From assembly GCA_024734555.1 (NCBI GenBank), contig JANPWX010000026.1, positions 3,711,695 to 3,775,694 on the forward strand: 64,000 nt of DNA, in the 5' to 3' direction. Source of the DNA: Trochalopteron elliotii (lineage: Eukaryota; Chordata; Aves; Passeriformes; Leiothrichidae). How positions within the stretch are numbered: position 1 is the stretch's first letter; each line of letters begins with the position of its first letter. Shown here one piece after another: positions 12,401 through 26,971 of this stretch. A program made the position numbers and the translations under genes. The notes beneath the pieces were generated by a model. It had not been told where the DNA came from, made no database searches, and worked only from the letters and a program-made list of their open reading frames with translations.

Positions 12401-15400
12401 TTACACTCTCCAAGAACCATGCACTGTTTTCAGACCTGTGGATTAGTATCTCTGACTTGTACAAGGAAATAATGGAAGGCTGAAGCTCAGACACTGCAAA
12501 CTCAAGATAGCCAGTGGAGGTACCAGGATGTTTCAAAGGATCTGCTTCTTCAAATCCTCTTTTGTCTTGCTATGATCCACACCTTATGGTAAGAATGAGC
12601 AGCAGTAACATCCTCATTTCAATTGCTGCTCATTCAGGGGAATGGCCTTGTTAGCAATTTATTTTTGCAACAATATGTAAAATAGTTGGAATAAAGAAGC
12701 AGTGTAATTGAAACAAAAAAAGTGGTGTGATGCTTCCATGATTAAATAAGGTCGTATCATTTGGAGTTAATCCATTTACCCTGGAACACCTTTTCAAAGC
12801 TAATAGATGAATTTCCATGTCCAGTAGTTTATATTTCTTTATATGATCAGTGGATCCTGGTGGGTTTTTTTTGATTGTTAGCTTTATAAGTGAGAATTCA
12901 GCGTATTTAAATAAAACATGACACTTTATCTAGGGGAAGAATGATCTTACTTTGAAGATTAACCTGAAACACTTTTCTACTCTTTCATTTTCATGGAGGG
13001 GTCAGAGAGTCAGGCTCATTTGAAAAATAATCCTGGATAAAAGAGGAATCCCAGAAGTTTAATTCAGTCTTTCCTTAATGTCACTGGTAGCTGGACCAAG
13101 CCATGTCCTAGTTGAGCCATGGAAGCAGATTCTCCTTATATTCTTGTGCCTCCAACAAAAGCCTTAATACAAGAGATCAGCATCAGAGTATCACAGCAGT
13201 GACTTGAGCACAGAGAAATCCTGGATGCAGCTGGCGATATGTATAGGCACAAAAGATATATTATAAATTGTGGGCTGTTGTGCAAAGCACATACAGCTAC
13301 TTGCCTTTTGTGAATGCTGTTTATCTGGTTCATGCAGATATTCATTAAATGTTCTGAAGGCTGTGCAAGGCCCAAATTTTTTCCTCTTTTTTTATCTTGC
13401 TTTCACATGATTAATTACTGCCTACCTGTTAGAGTGTTGGAGTGGCAGCAGCTCCTGAGGGAAGCCAGCTTTGAATGGTTGAGTAAGCACTTTCCCAGAC
13501 TGTAGCAAAGTGGAAGCGAATTGCCTCTACAGCAAAAGTGCCTTCTGACGTACCAGCCACCTTCAGACTGGAGAATTTTGCCTGCTTCCTCCTCCTGTGA
13601 AGTGTCAGGCTGCCCCTTCAGAAAATGTGGGTAGTAATAAGGGCAAAACTTAAGGAGAAATGGCCCTGTGCTGAGTCAATACCACTCCACTCTGAAAACC
13701 TTGCAGACATCCCTGCACCCCACCTCAAAGGCTTCTCATAAGGCTGGCAAGAGAGGCTGCCCAGACTCTGATTTCTCCTTATGGGCTCAGCACCTTAATC
13801 TAACATGGGAGAGGAATGCAGCAAGGGCAGTAAAATTACTTAAGCTGACATGCTAGTATTGCTAATAATATCTTAACATGTGTGTATGGTTTTCAAGAGA
13901 AAGAAGAAAGAGAGCCTTTGGAGACCAGAAATACTTCACAGATACTGCTAATTTCCTTCAGAATGACACAGTAATTGCGGTACCTTTTTTATTGCTTTGA
14001 AGATATTTATCTTAATACTACTAATTCTTACATAATGATTTTTTAATTGAAAAAGTGTTTGTCTAAGTAAGAATCAACACCATGTATTAGTAAACATTAA
14101 GACTATTCAACTTTTAATTACAATACTGCATTGATTAAATTAACTCATTGATTTTTTTTTTCTCAGTGTTTTTATCTAGGATCTCAGCCCTCTTTGTTGT
14201 TATATTTTTAAACAAATACTAAACCACATATGTGTATATGTACGGATCTATTTTTACATGTAGGAATTAATTTATTAGAATTGCTGCAATTAACAGCCTA
14301 CGGTGATGGCCCATACAAAGGAAACAAACATCAATTCCACATCATAAAAACACTTTAATATAACACTCTAAAATAACATGGTAAACAAAGGATTGGTCAA
14401 CTGCTAACCAAATTAAGCACCTCAGAATTATCAATGCAGACAAACCAGTGACATAAGCTACCCCTAACACAGTCTTGGAAGAAGTCAGACAAGCCAGGGC
14501 AAAAGCCACTCCTTTGAAACATTTCATGAATATCAACACTCCCCTAAGAAAAAGAAACAAACAAGAAGACAGCAACAACTGGCGGCACACTGTGTTTTCT
14601 AGAAGCAGCTTACTTATATCAACTTTGGATTAATGTCAGGAATAACTACACTCAGTATCAATCACTGCTAGAGCTTCTTTTGTGCATTTTACATCAAGAA
14701 TAAGCTTTCTCACATTAACCTCAGTGAGAGCTTGCTGCTGAAATCCATCTTCCTAGTTAAAAAAATATCAGGTGTGAGAAGAGAAAAATAAAATGCTTAC
14801 ATTACCCTCATGTTTCTCCTGGTGGAGAAACGCATTACAGACCCCAGTGGCAGGCAATTTCTCCCTGAGGATTTTTACTGATAGGCAGTGCAATTATTGA
14901 TTATCTCCGCATGAAGCTCAACAAAACATCTAATAACAGACTACTCAGCACATAGCCTGGGGATCTATCTGGATGCTTAAAAATCTAGTACAGGTGTTTG
15001 GAAAGGATTTGTCAGGGCTCTTGGCTGCTTCTGGTGCTGTAGGACCAAGTTCTGCCATGGTGGCAATGCCTGGCCCTGTCTGCCCTGGCTTCACCACAGT
15101 GCTGCCCTCAGTTCCCAGTTTGCCTTCCCCTGGGAAGGAGCCCAGCTCCTGCTGCATCCCTATAAATTTGTATAGGAGATGATTTAAAAACATCTCTTTT
15201 AAATGTCAAAGCACTTTCCCCAGCTGAACATGTTACATGGTAATGGGTTATTTCTTGGCTCTTGGTTCAAGGCCAGACAGTACATTTTATGCTCAGTGTG
15301 GGAAAAGGAGTAAAATTTTTTCCTGCCTTTTTTCCCTTCTGTTTTGTTCTGTAAGCAGACCAATTACAGTCATACACCAAAAAAAGATTTTCCAGCTGTG

Positions 15401-17413
15401 GAAAGTCCCACTGGAGAAATTTTGAAGAAAAAATTGCCTCTAGAGTATTTTGCTAGAGGGTTGATCTCTGCTTAGTGCACTGCCAATGCAGATAACTGAC
15501 CCTCCGTGAAAAGCACTACCACACTGAACTCCAGATGTGACAGCTGAGAGGATATAACGACATTTGTGACATTTGCATGCCATCAAATACCTGACCCTCA
15601 GGAATATCACCTGTCCCTGTATCTTCCAGTGGAAACATGATACCAAGCCTGGCTACTCCCCCAGGTATATCTCAAGGCGGTCTAAACATAAGAGGGAAAA
15701 ACACATGGTGCTAAAATGGTAAAAATGTCCTAAGGATGTTTCCATGAAATCCATTAAATGTTCAAGATGTGTTGGGCTTCTGACAGCAGCTAGCCACATC
15801 CAGATGAAATACAACTGCAGCTGCTAGAATAACAGGACTGTGTGATTTACAAAATGATTTCTGAGATGTCCTAGCCTTGGGCTCAATATTGATCCACTTT
15901 CTATGTCCTGGACAAAGAGCAGTGCTCAGAGCAACATGAGATGCACTTTTCTGAAGGCTTCTTATCATGGGACCAGGCCGTGATTAATTAGGATGCTTCC
16001 AATTAGGATGTTTCCAATAGGATTTGCCCAAAGCCTCTGCCAAAATATCGCAGCACTGCTCCCAATAATGATTAGAGACATTGAGAGGGTTTTTATGCAT
16101 ATATGGATAGATGAACACATGCAGATACATCATCCAAATTTCTGGTGCTTTTATCTTTGTGTAGATTGCAACACTCTGTGATAGTATTAGACAGAAGTAA
16201 TTTGATACTCAACACTTCACCTTATACCTGCACCCATGTCCCTAATCCATGGAACCAGCCATGGACAGCTCTACAAGTTTCAAACCACTCAAAAAATTCT
16301 AGTACCTCCCATCTCTTCCAAAAAGACAATTTAGCAGAATCATGTTTTCTTCTTCCTCTCCAGCTGTTCACACACACTCCTGGACTTCCCTCAAAACCTC
16401 CTGATGTGAGGGCTGGATTCAGTCCAGAAGCAACAGGACAAGGAAGAGTTATTGACCAAAGTGGAATTTTACTTCAAGTTTTCTACATGCCTTAAGTCCA
16501 CACTGAAACTATCTGTCCTCTTATTCAGTAAAGGACAGTGCTGGAGGCAGTGGGATACCAGCAAGAGGAGAGGAAAGGCAAGGGTGGGCAATGGTGCAAC
16601 CAGGACTGGTGCAATGAAATGTTCTAGCTCCCACCCTTCCTTTCTGGATCCAGATACAGCTTCAAACATCTGAGGCAGCAGGAAAAATTCAGCCCAGCAG
16701 TAATTTGCAAGGGAAATACAATTAGTGCATTAAGATTATTTTACTAAATTATTTCTTTTGCTCCATCACAGTAGTGCCTTCCCTGACTGCTGCTAAAAAG
16801 GACTGTAAACTCCACAGGGGACAGGCTGAAAAACACCACTAAGAGTTACTTGGCTTTTTGCACAGAAGCTGTGCTTGAGTCCTGTGTCTTTGAGTAAAAT
16901 GTGTGCACCGCTAGCACACACTTAATCTTTCCGAAGGGCTGTGGAGAAAGAAGGGCTGCCACTAGGATGTTGGATATGCAAGCACTTTTATGCATCCCAG
17001 GGATATGGAGGACATTTTTCATTGGTTTTTTTCTCCTTTTTGTTTTTCCTCAACCAAATTGCAGATTATTTTAAAATCTTTTATTTTGAGCTGGCAGTAT
17101 GAACGCTTTTTAGTTTATCTAACTCTGACATCTAGTGCCTAAGTCCACATCACTTACTAACAATAACAAAAGCCTAAGGCAACCCTAGAGACTAAGACAT
17201 TTAACAAAGAGAATATTACATCAAATCTGTGTTATCTTAAGGTAAGTTTGTGCCTTAATTCACTTCACAGTTACACCACTGGCTTTCTCGAAGCAGTATT
17301 GATTTCAAAGTATTAAAATATGTCTAGTAAAAAGTTTCAAACTTCGTATGGGAGTTCTACGTGTTTTAAGGGAAGGTTTCAAGACGTGAGTATGTTCTTA
17401 CAAAGGACATAAC
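9466..17413. other. Intergenic, no gene recognised
   Basis: AT-rich DNA with moderately GC-richer islands (about 12150-12450 and 14990-15190) whose frames are open on both strands at once, as chance frames are. No exon with flanking splice signals and recognisable protein was found. Confidence 0.75.
10011..10038. repeat. Perfect inverted repeat (13-bp arms, 2-nt spacer)
   Basis: GTAGAAGTATCCC (10011-10023) and GGGATACTTCTAC (10026-10038) are perfectly complementary around TT. The motif CCCTTGGGA recurs nearby (10063-10072 region). No function is evident. Confidence 0.95.
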
Positions 17414-17513
17414 TCCTGGCCGAGTAAAAGGTGTCCTTGCCTATGGCCAGGGACTTGGAACTAGAGGATCTTTGAGGTCTGTTCTGACTCAAACCATTGT
17501 ATGATTCTATGAT
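17414..17513 (+). mobile_element. CR1 LINE, truncated 3' end
   Basis: The sequence reads AAGGTGTCCTTGCC, then GGACTTGGAACTAGAGGATC, then CAAACCATTGTATGATTC and TATGAT. This is the standard avian CR1 3' end with its ATTCTATG-type tail. It is only about 100 bp, as usual for 5'-truncated CR1 copies. Confidence 0.85.
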
Positions 17514-17946
17514 AATGTCTTTCTTTGCACTACAGGTACCAAAAACATGATTATTTTTGTGTTGATAATTCCTTTTCACAGAAATGTTGGAAGAATCATG
17601 GAAGAAAATGTTTGAAGAGGTTAATTTGCAGATAATGTCATTATAAATACCATTTCAGCTGTCCTTTATAGGATGCTACACACCAGTATTTCCTGGGACT
17701 GGCATCTGAATCTGAGTTTTCATCAGCAGCACTCCAAGTTTTTGACATGGCTTTTTGTGTGATCAGTTTATCTTAACTTTCAAAATAAGAGCTATTAAAT
17801 CAGCTACTTAGACTTACTAGCTACCTACCACCTCTTCTTCTGATGAAACACCAAAACAGATGCACTTTAGAGGAGAAAGGAATTTCAGCAGAAAGAACAT
17901 GAAAGCAGAAAAAAAGCTATCCTCAGATATAGCCATCTGTGATAGG

Positions 17947-18081
17947 CACAAAACCTTAGTATTTAGTATCTTTAATACAGTTGTATTTTTACTTAGAGCA
18001 AATATTTGTAATTATATTTATATTTATAACCATATCTTTATTTAATCATTATGTGGTATAAGACACAAAACCTTAGTATTT
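17947..18081. repeat. 18-bp direct repeats flanking an AT-rich 99-bp insert
   Basis: CACAAAACCTTAGTATTT occurs exactly at 17947-17964 and 18064-18081. The intervening sequence is very AT-rich and not recognised. It could be a duplication or an insertion that copied its target. Confidence 0.7.
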
Positions 18082-18186
18082 CTGAGCTGTGCTGAAAACG
18101 ATACTCCTTTGTTGCATATTTCCCATTACAACTAAAGTAAAACATGAGTTACTGTGCAATCCCTCCTGCAATCCAGTGCCAAAGAA

Positions 18187-18278
18187 TCCATCCATCCATC
18201 CATCCATCCATCCATCCATCCATCCATCCATCCATCCATCCATCCATCCATCCATCCATCCATCCATCCATCCATCCA
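18187..18278. repeat. (TCCA)23 tetranucleotide microsatellite
   Basis: Twenty-three uninterrupted TCCA units (92 bp). On the other strand they read as TGGA units, which creates spurious Ile-His-Pro-Ser and Met-Asp-Gly-Trp repeat frames. Perfect arrays of this length are normally polymorphic. Confidence 0.97.
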
Positions 18279-20109
18279 CAGGTCCCTGCAAGAGTAAGTT
18301 AGCCTTTTCACTGGTCTCATGTCACAAATCCACTGACAGGAAGGGCTCAGATACACTAAAGGATAAAGAGTGATATAACCTGGAGGGCAAAGAGCATGAA
18401 CTGCCCACACAACTATTAATGACCAGCAACAGTTAGTGTAGGATTTCATTCATTCTTGCCCTACTGAAGTTTAAAATTCAGAAGAAGGAAAGGAAAAGAG
18501 AGTGAAGAGCAGGTTGCATGCCTTGCACGCACTGCTGGGTCAAGAGCATAGTCAAGCTGTTACTAGGGAACCCTTAGAGCACTGTAGATCCATATTTTAG
18601 CTTGGATTATGATTAGTTCTCACATAAGACCTGTTGCTAAAACAAAGAAAATTATTTGCAATTGTGGGAGGCAAACAAAGGGGCTTGCGCTTTGCCTGTA
18701 CCTTGGACTAAGACTTTAAGACCCTTTGGTTACTTGCAGAATATCATATCAAAAGGGCTGACAAGACAAGACAAGAAATTTGTAGGAGTTAAATTCTGTG
18801 GAATTAAAAAATGCTAGAAACAAAATCCTTGTACCCAAGATGGAGACCACTTTTCAACACAACTGTTGATTAATGACCTGTTTCAATCAAATATTTTAGT
18901 TATTCTTGTCTAAACTACATAAAGATAGAAAAAGACCTATTAAAAGAGCTCTCTGTGTTTCTTGGCAAGAGATTGTTTGGTTTGTCAGAATGAAATACAT
19001 TTTCATAGGACCTCTGATGGAGTTTAGTAGGAAGGTAACACACACTAAAGTAATTTGACTTGGCAGTCTGAACTAAATGGCTGCAGAGTGATAAATGGTA
19101 GCACTACATTTTCATATTTATATAGTATTTCTAATATTTGTATAGTACCTTTTAAAAATAGTAGCACTTCTAGATTTTCTGTAACAGAACCCAAATAACT
19201 TACAGTATCCCTGGAAAGGCAATCCTGTGCTGTGCCAAAATAGTCAACAGGGACTTAGACCTGAAAGGAGTCAACCTTCCCACAGGCTGCAAGACAATCT
19301 TGGCTTTTTAATTATATGAAAATCTGGGAGACTACAGCAAATAGATGTGTGTTTCCTCTGTATTTCCTCCTCCCAGCTCTTCAAGGAATAAATTGTAAAC
19401 AATCTTCCAATTGCTACAAACACAAGAGTTCACTGCCTCTCCCATGCCAATGATACGGTAAGTGCATGGTGTAGTATGGCAAAGAACACAGCATGTGATC
19501 ATGGCTATAAATACTGTTGCATAGACACAAGTCTACACGTGGCCACAGCAGCAAATCCTTGAAAATTAATCATTCATTGTATAATATATACTCCAAATAA
19601 ATAATTTCCAGATATTTGAATACAAATATTCATGGCGTTACAAGGCTTTATGATCTCCCACATTTATCAGTAGCTCATTCCAAGAGCACAGGACTCTGAA
19701 AGAAATCAAACCTTTCATCACAGAGTGGAACTCAGTCTTAGATGGTCCTTAGGTCTCCCTCAACAATGAACCTTAACAAACAGACATCACACATTAGCAG
19801 ACAGACAACAGACAAGACCATATGTTAGATCAGTCTTTCACATTTTCTAAGTTGTGGCTGAAGATGTTCACCAAATGCAACCTCTGTTGAAGGCTTTGTC
19901 TCATCTGACTTTAGGACCTTGCTTTTTATCTCAGCTAAGCAGTTCCAGCAATAAAAAGCCAAAATGTAACAAAAGCAACTTCTCTGGTGGCTTAAATTTT
20001 GGAGTCAAGTCTGTTGTTGAGGTGAATTTGCATCAGCTTGAGTCACTGACAGGAGGAACTGTCCCCTTGCACACCACTTAATAAGAACTGAGCTGCCAAA
20101 GCTTTTTGT
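18279..20109. other. Intergenic, no gene recognised
   Basis: AT-rich sequence without recognisable coding or repeat content. Confidence 0.7.
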
Positions 20110-20580
20110 AATCTTAAACCCATCAGCAGGTTTTTCAGAGGAGATGCCAGACCAGCAAACCCTCCCGTGTAATTTTATCTGTGTGCACAAAACACAAGAG
20201 TGCAGCCCAGAGGAGGGGTGGCAGCGGGCACCGCAGTGTGACGCACAATGCTGCAATTCCTCAGCAGTGCCTTGTCTTGGGGGGATTGATTTTGGGCTCC
20301 TGGGTCAAATGGAAAGCAGGCAAAAATGCATTTGGGGTCAATCCCAATTTTTCCCTCATCAATATTTTGATGGGGTTTTCCCCTTCTTAAACACCTTATC
20401 TCAGAAGTGCTACCACCTCCACTGATGGACTTGGCCTTGGCCAGCGGTGAGTCTGTCTTGGAGCTGGCTGCTCCACTAGACATAGAGGCAACTTCTTGCA
20501 CCTCCTCATAGAAGTCACCTTTTTATCCATCCCCAGGAATCAAAACCTTGTCAGAAACACAACACAGATAAAGAAACTTT
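20110..20580. repeat. Interspersed repeat of passerine type, probably ERV-derived
   Basis: The block GATGGACTTGGCCTTGGCCA (20424-20443), then GGTGAGTCTGTCTTGGAGC and CTTCTTGCACCTCCTCATAG, resembles a repeat I remember as common in passerine genomes. I could not place its ends or find target-site duplications, and the family name is uncertain. The overlapping frames on both strands are not genes. Confidence 0.45.
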
Positions 20581-23500
20581 ACATCTGAAACATTTTCACC
20601 AAACTTTTAAAAACTAGTCTAACTCGTACATTAATGCTGAATTTCTATAAACACATTTAAAATTCAAATTTTTGAAGTTTAGGGTTTTTCCACTATGTCA
20701 GAGAAGATGGTGACACTTTCCCCCTCCAGAGAAATCAAAACATAGTTTGTGTATTATTTAAATTAATAACAAATTACATAACTACTAGTAGTTTTATGTT
20801 ACAGTTTGGGAAGGAAGCGGGAAATACTGATACCTCAGGGAAAATGCAAATAGCAACATGTAATTAGTCACATTCATTTCTGGCCAAAATATTCGATTTT
20901 GTATCTACACACTCATTAAAAGTTTTACTAAGTGACAACAACTGGCAAAGACTTTCTAATTGTAAGCAGGAGATAGCAATAGCAATGCTTGGCTGTTGCA
21001 CATCTTATGTCAGGCAATGCATTTTCTGAAGTGCTGAGGAGACTTTGTGATGGGTGTCCAGTCAGGTGTCAGGAGACAAAACATCTTTTGAAAATAAAGG
21101 ATCCGTTCTTGAACCACTCTGTTCTCCAGCATTAGTCTGACTGATTTGTGATATCTGATGTGGATGTGTGATAACTCACAGCAAGGGAACAGAAGCTCTG
21201 TCATAAAAAAGAAAAAGGGAATCTTGTTCAAAAATGGCTTTTTTCACTGAAGATTCACAGCACTCTACAACTGACTTCTAGTTATATTCAGTGCCACTCA
21301 TGGCTTCTCCAAAAATTTGATTTCACCTGAATGTAAGAAACCATTGCAGAAGTAGACCTTGCTGGCCACTCAGATAATTTCAGGTATCTCCTGCTACTGG
21401 TGATACCAAAGTGCACCTTGGCTCTGCCTCAGAGCTGATCTCCTGAAGCAGAGGTTTCACACCTCCTGAACACCGTTTGGCACTTCTGCAGACTGCAGAA
21501 GCCAACACATGCCCATGGTCTGGCTGCCTGGGGCACCTAGGACTTGCTTCTCATGCTGGAAGATCTTTCAGACACAGTGTAGAGCTACTGAAACCTCTGC
21601 AGCCACCAGCAGAGGTGTGACTGTCCTGGACACATCTTGGAGGTGTTTCTCAATCTGGGGGAAGAGCTGGGAGTGTTTGTGGCAGAGCTGGTAAACAGCT
21701 TAGACTAACAGAACACTTTCAGAGTTAATTTCTTTCTGAATTTGTCACTGATTTCTCAGTTTTCACATATTTTCAAGAGATTCAAGATTAAAACACAGTC
21801 TTAAGAAAGCATTTTCCTCTGTAACAAATGCTGTGAAGATAAACTCCCTATATCAACACTGGTAGGCATGATCTGCACAGCAAAAGATCTTTAGTTTTTC
21901 CTTTTTCAAAGACTACAGGTCCACTTAACTGCTGAGTCTTCATCAGACCTGGATAGTACCATTTTACAGACTTTTTAAAAATTTTTTGGAAACCCATGTT
22001 GATAGATCTTACCAGCTTCATTTTTCTTCCCATACTTCTTTTAGAGATTTTTTTTCAAACTGAAGCAAATTCACTGGATGCAAAGGCAATCTGTGTAATT
22101 GTAATTACTATTTTTATTAGTACTGTGAGCAAATATACACATTCAATGTTGTCATCAATATTAAAAACATACATATGAATCTCTATTGGAAAAAAATCAA
22201 ATATGAATATGTTGATGGTGTACTTCAGGGCTAAACATCAAAATGTGTAAGACTAGTTTCAGGCATTCAGAAACAAATGCATTGTTTCATCTTTATTTTT
22301 CAGAAATACAACTTTAAAACTCAGCCTTAATAAATGCAAAATAATGAGTGCTCCTCCAGAATATCTTGAAAAGTCCTCGTTCAGAACAATCAGATTGCAA
22401 AAGAAAGTAAAATTCTCCCCATGTGAGCAGAAGCCTGGGGGGGGGGGTGTAGAGTCGGTATTACAGAATTTCTAAATGAACTACCAAGAACAGCTACCCT
22501 TACTAAAATAACTCTGCAGTTTTTCCATGAACTTGGACCAAAATCTACAGTTGATAGTCACCCTTCTCCTAACCCATTACTCTGGGCAGCAGTACTAAAA
22601 TGTACTAATTTGAGCTAACTCTTCTACAGGATTTCAAGAAGAAAGGTTATTTTTTCCCTTCCTTTGGCAGTTTATTTTAAGGTGTCAATTCGAATTTTTG
22701 GCACTACATCAAATCTTTCTGCAGAGAAGTTGTTTCTATTCTGCACAGGACTCTTAAATGTAGAAGAAATACACTTCACTCTCCATAAATTGTACTTTTT
22801 CCATTATCCTATTACTATAATTTTTTACAATGCTCTTGACAGCCCCCTTGGCTCTGTCTTACCAGAAGAAAGGGGTTTATTCATTTGTTTTGTCTTTATA
22901 ACTTTTTTACCATGAAGGAGGTGGCAGCCTTCGGTATACACAGCTTGCTTTGCAGCAGAAAAGGGAAGAGCAGTAGCTGTGGCTGCACTGTGAAACCATA
23001 TATAGTTTACAGCTCTGTATTTCATGGGAAGAATAAATCTAATAACTGCAGCAATTATAATAACGGCAATGAGGTGTGCAGTAACATTTTACAATACAGG
23101 AAGATTTTTCAGACCAACGTTGACTCCAAGCATCCCTGTGTGACAAAAAATGCTCCTGAACAATGCCTGTCTGAAATGTCCTGTAAAGATGAATAAGGAC
23201 CCATATTTTTTTTTTCAAAAAGGCTGCCATCTAACTGCAATAAATCCCTCTATCAGCATGTCTCTCTGGACAACTCAGTGCTGCTAAATGGTAGTCACAC
23301 TTCATAAGCTCAGAAAACTGAGAGTATTAAGTAATGCATCAATATAAAGCAATTCACTAGGAAAATGCACAATGCAACAAATCTGTTCTCCCAATTTTAG
23401 ATGCTTCATATTTCTCTTTAGTGTCTTACCCCAAGGTCTGAACTGCAGTGGCACTTCAGGTAATCCCAGCTGGAGCAAGGCACTCAGGAAAAGTGAAGAC

Positions 23501-26500
23501 TTCTGACCTGAGCTGCACGGGATTCAGGCTGTGTCCAGCAATATTTCCTCTGCAGTGTAAGTTATTCTTATCGTGTCAGCTCAGGATATTGGGAAAGCAA
23601 AACATTTAGAAATGGGATATCATGTCCAACTTACCATCATAATTGTTTAGGAGAAGAGAGACAATACTGTGCTTTTTCTGCTTACCCAGGAATGAACCTG
23701 CCATTTTGGATTTTAAACCAATTAATCATGGCTCCAATCAGTTTTGATCAGTAAGCAAATGTTTCATTCCGTTCCTTGTATAACTTTATTGAAAGCAGGA
23801 GTCAGATTTTTAAGATTTTTTTGGTTGGATGTTTGGTTTTGAGAGCTATTACCTTGCAGACACAGCTGTTTAAGAGGTCAACGTGCGCTGGCAAAAGCAA
23901 GTACAGCAAAATTCTGAGGCAGTGAACTGCAAACATCTGCCCTGGGGAGATGGCAGCTCTCCTCATGGAACACAAGATCATCCTACCATTTTTTCCTTCA
24001 GCCTTCCAGTCTCAGAGAAAGCTTTAAACTGCTGTCCTAAAAGAGGGGATCCCTCGCCAGAAGGCATTGAAAGAGATTTACAGGAGAGACTGGACTCTCA
24101 GCAAGGCAGCTTGAAGGACATTTGTTGAACTTCCTACAATCAAGAGCTCACAGCTAGTCTTGTGAAAGGAGAAGGTTTCAGTGTGTTTTCTTGCCCCTGC
24201 ACAGAATTCAGAGCAGCTGGTAGGATTAAGCACTTACCATTCCTTTCCTGCTGCACCAACAGTTTTTGCCATCTGTACATTAACAGCCTTAGCTTTATAA
24301 CATTCAGTGTTATAATTGTCTCTGGAGCTGAAAGATGACTGAAATATAAGCTTTTATAAAATGAGCATTTTCCAAATCACTGTGCCATGAAACAGTCACT
24401 TAAGCTAACTGGAAAAAAAAAGATACCAGTTCAGAAGTTCATGTGAACTTGAAAATAAAAGAGAAAAGAAGATCATACAATTAGGTTGCAAACATTTAAT
24501 TCTGTTCTGTTGAATCAGTACTCCAGTGGGACAAATGGCTCAAAACTGTGCTAGAATGCCCCAGAAGACTTGCAGAGCAAATGGAAACACTCCATTTCAC
24601 TTGCATTTGCAGCACAGCACCACTGAATTTAAGTCAGTCCTGAGCTCTTAAGACCTTGAAATAACCGTGCAAAATTGTAGGGTAGTTATTAACACTGCTG
24701 GGGAAAGTAATGGTGTAAGAACCTCTCAACAGGTTCATCTGTTCTTTTCTTGATCTTCTTCCAGCTTTAAAAAGGGTGATGACAAACAGAGGATGATACT
24801 CTTTTGCCTACTGAGAGATCCTGTGTATTAAAGCTGCAACTCAATCATCTGTGAAGCTTTTCAGAAATGTTCAGCACTGCAGCAAAATTTAGCATGGATT
24901 AGCTTCCAGCTGGGAAAATAATAGGTAGAAATTTTGTACCTTTATTCAGGGGAGAACAAATGCATGGATATTTCTACATAAAATGGTAGTAATTTTATTT
25001 TCTGTGTATAAATGTTTGATGATAACTTGATGTAAGGGAAGATGGTAATGATTTTGAAATTCAGCCCTGTACCTACAACATAGCATGCTTAAATCTTTTG
25101 GCCTCATGCGTATAGCCTTACTCCTTCAACCCAGAAGAGCGGAGTAATTACCACAGTAAGCATTTTTATCTGAAAATTTATTTCTAGGTTGCTGCAGCAT
25201 TTGCAGCACCTAAAGTTAGATAGAAAGAGAAACAAAAGTTTTGGGTTTAAATTCCATGGTCTGTTACAGTCTGTTTAAATTACTGCAGATCAAAACCCTA
25301 TGTAGCCACTGTGAATTACACTGGAAATGAACAAAACATGTGATTGTCTTCCCAAAAAATTTAAGGTGATGCCTGTAACAGTTTCACAGAGTTTTGGCTC
25401 AGGCTAAGCATGCTTGAAACAAAATTGTGCACCTGGTGCTCCTACAGCTCAGGCCTAGCAGCCCCCTTGCACAGAGCCCTTTTGGGAACTTCGTGATAAC
25501 CTCAGGAGTGAGCTCCTTCTTTTTCCAGGAAAAAAGAGCACTATGCCAGGTCCTCAGCACTAAAACAAAATTAAGTTCCCTGAGGGCCCTACAGGACAAG
25601 TTACCCATTGCTGTCAGCTGGGGCTTGAGCAGGTCAGGACCTGGCAGGGATCTGACAGGACTAACAGTTTACAGCTGAACGAGGGCAGGGTAGGCAGGAC
25701 CCTGCATTAAGCTGTTGTGTTCTTCAAGGAAAAAAAGCCACAGAAGCACATTTTCTTATTGCACTTGGTGAGTTATGATGGATGTGCACTTTTGAAAGCT
25801 TTGTCAGGTAAGGGAATGCCGTTTTTACGTGACTTTTTTCTGAGGTAGCTTTGACATTCCTTGTACAATGCTAGTATACTTTAACCATCCTTGGATCTTG
25901 TGATGACTGGGTTTTACTGGGGCTCTAGTTCCTACTTGTGTTGTGTCCCACCAAGTCAGTTCTCAAAGCCATTGCCAGTGAAGAGGATTTTATCCAATGC
26001 TCTGGTCCATGATGTGGTTAAACTGGGGTTTAAATTCTGGCTGCAGAAATCCTGTTGGAGAAGGTGAAAAAAACAACTTATTTGTAGCTGAATGGTTTGA
26101 GCACAAATTACTGGTTGTTTACTTGCTATGTAACCTGAAAAATATGCCCAAGCTCTGTTTTTTTCTTCCATGGTTGTACTTTTTTAGCTGTTTTGCCAAG
26201 CTATTATGCTTGCACCTGACTGGTTGTACTTTAGTGTGGGAGGAATAAGTCTGAAATTTTGTCTCAGAATATCCCTCTCTGCCAATATCTAGGGTTTTGC
26301 AGTAGGTGCAGAAAACTTCACTGTTGGGAAGGAGAGTAAAAGGTCCACCCTAATTTTTTTTTCTAACTGAGGGAAAAGAAAGTGCCTGTGCAAAGAGTAT
26401 GTGAGGGCAGGGTGAAAGTAGGGAGTGAAACAATTCATATATTTATATTTTGGGATGAGGAAATGAATGATATTCCCCAACACTCCAGTTGATAGTACCA

Positions 26501-26971
26501 CAGTGGTAGCTGATTAGAAGAGGAAGCATTTATGTTAATGATCTTATTTTGTGATTCAATTTCTTTCAAATTCTACCATCTGTTTTAAAATTCATGTTTC
26601 TCTTAGGACGCTAATAAGTACACGTGGTTTAATGTTGCATGCTAGTCACCAGTAGCTCTTGCTGATTTAAATGAAAATCGTATTTTGCCTCAATCTCATC
26701 TGCTAGATCTGGTCCCTGTTTGAATTACAGTTTCTGGAAACTGCTGGAGAGAGAAAGATTTATAGCAAGATATGTTTGCATGTGTCTTCTGCTCTATTTG
26801 GAAATGGTCTGTCAAAAAATGAGGCTGAACTTTGTAATGTTTGGAATTGTGTTTTGGGCCAGGGGACTCATTTAAGCCAGTGTCTGGCTTTCTTCATTAG
26901 CTGTTGCATGGCAGTTTTCATGATTAAAAGTGGCACTGTTTGGGGATTTGTTTCAGTTTATAAGTGACAAC
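20581..26971. other. Intergenic, no gene recognised
   Basis: Contains a G11 run (22437-22447) and GC-richer patches at about 21360-21690 and 25420-25690 that I could not assign. No gene is supported. Confidence 0.7.

Noticed and set aside
18073..18449. Repetitive Met-Asp-Gly-Trp and Ile-His-Pro-Ser proteins
   Set aside because: They are translations of the TCCA microsatellite.
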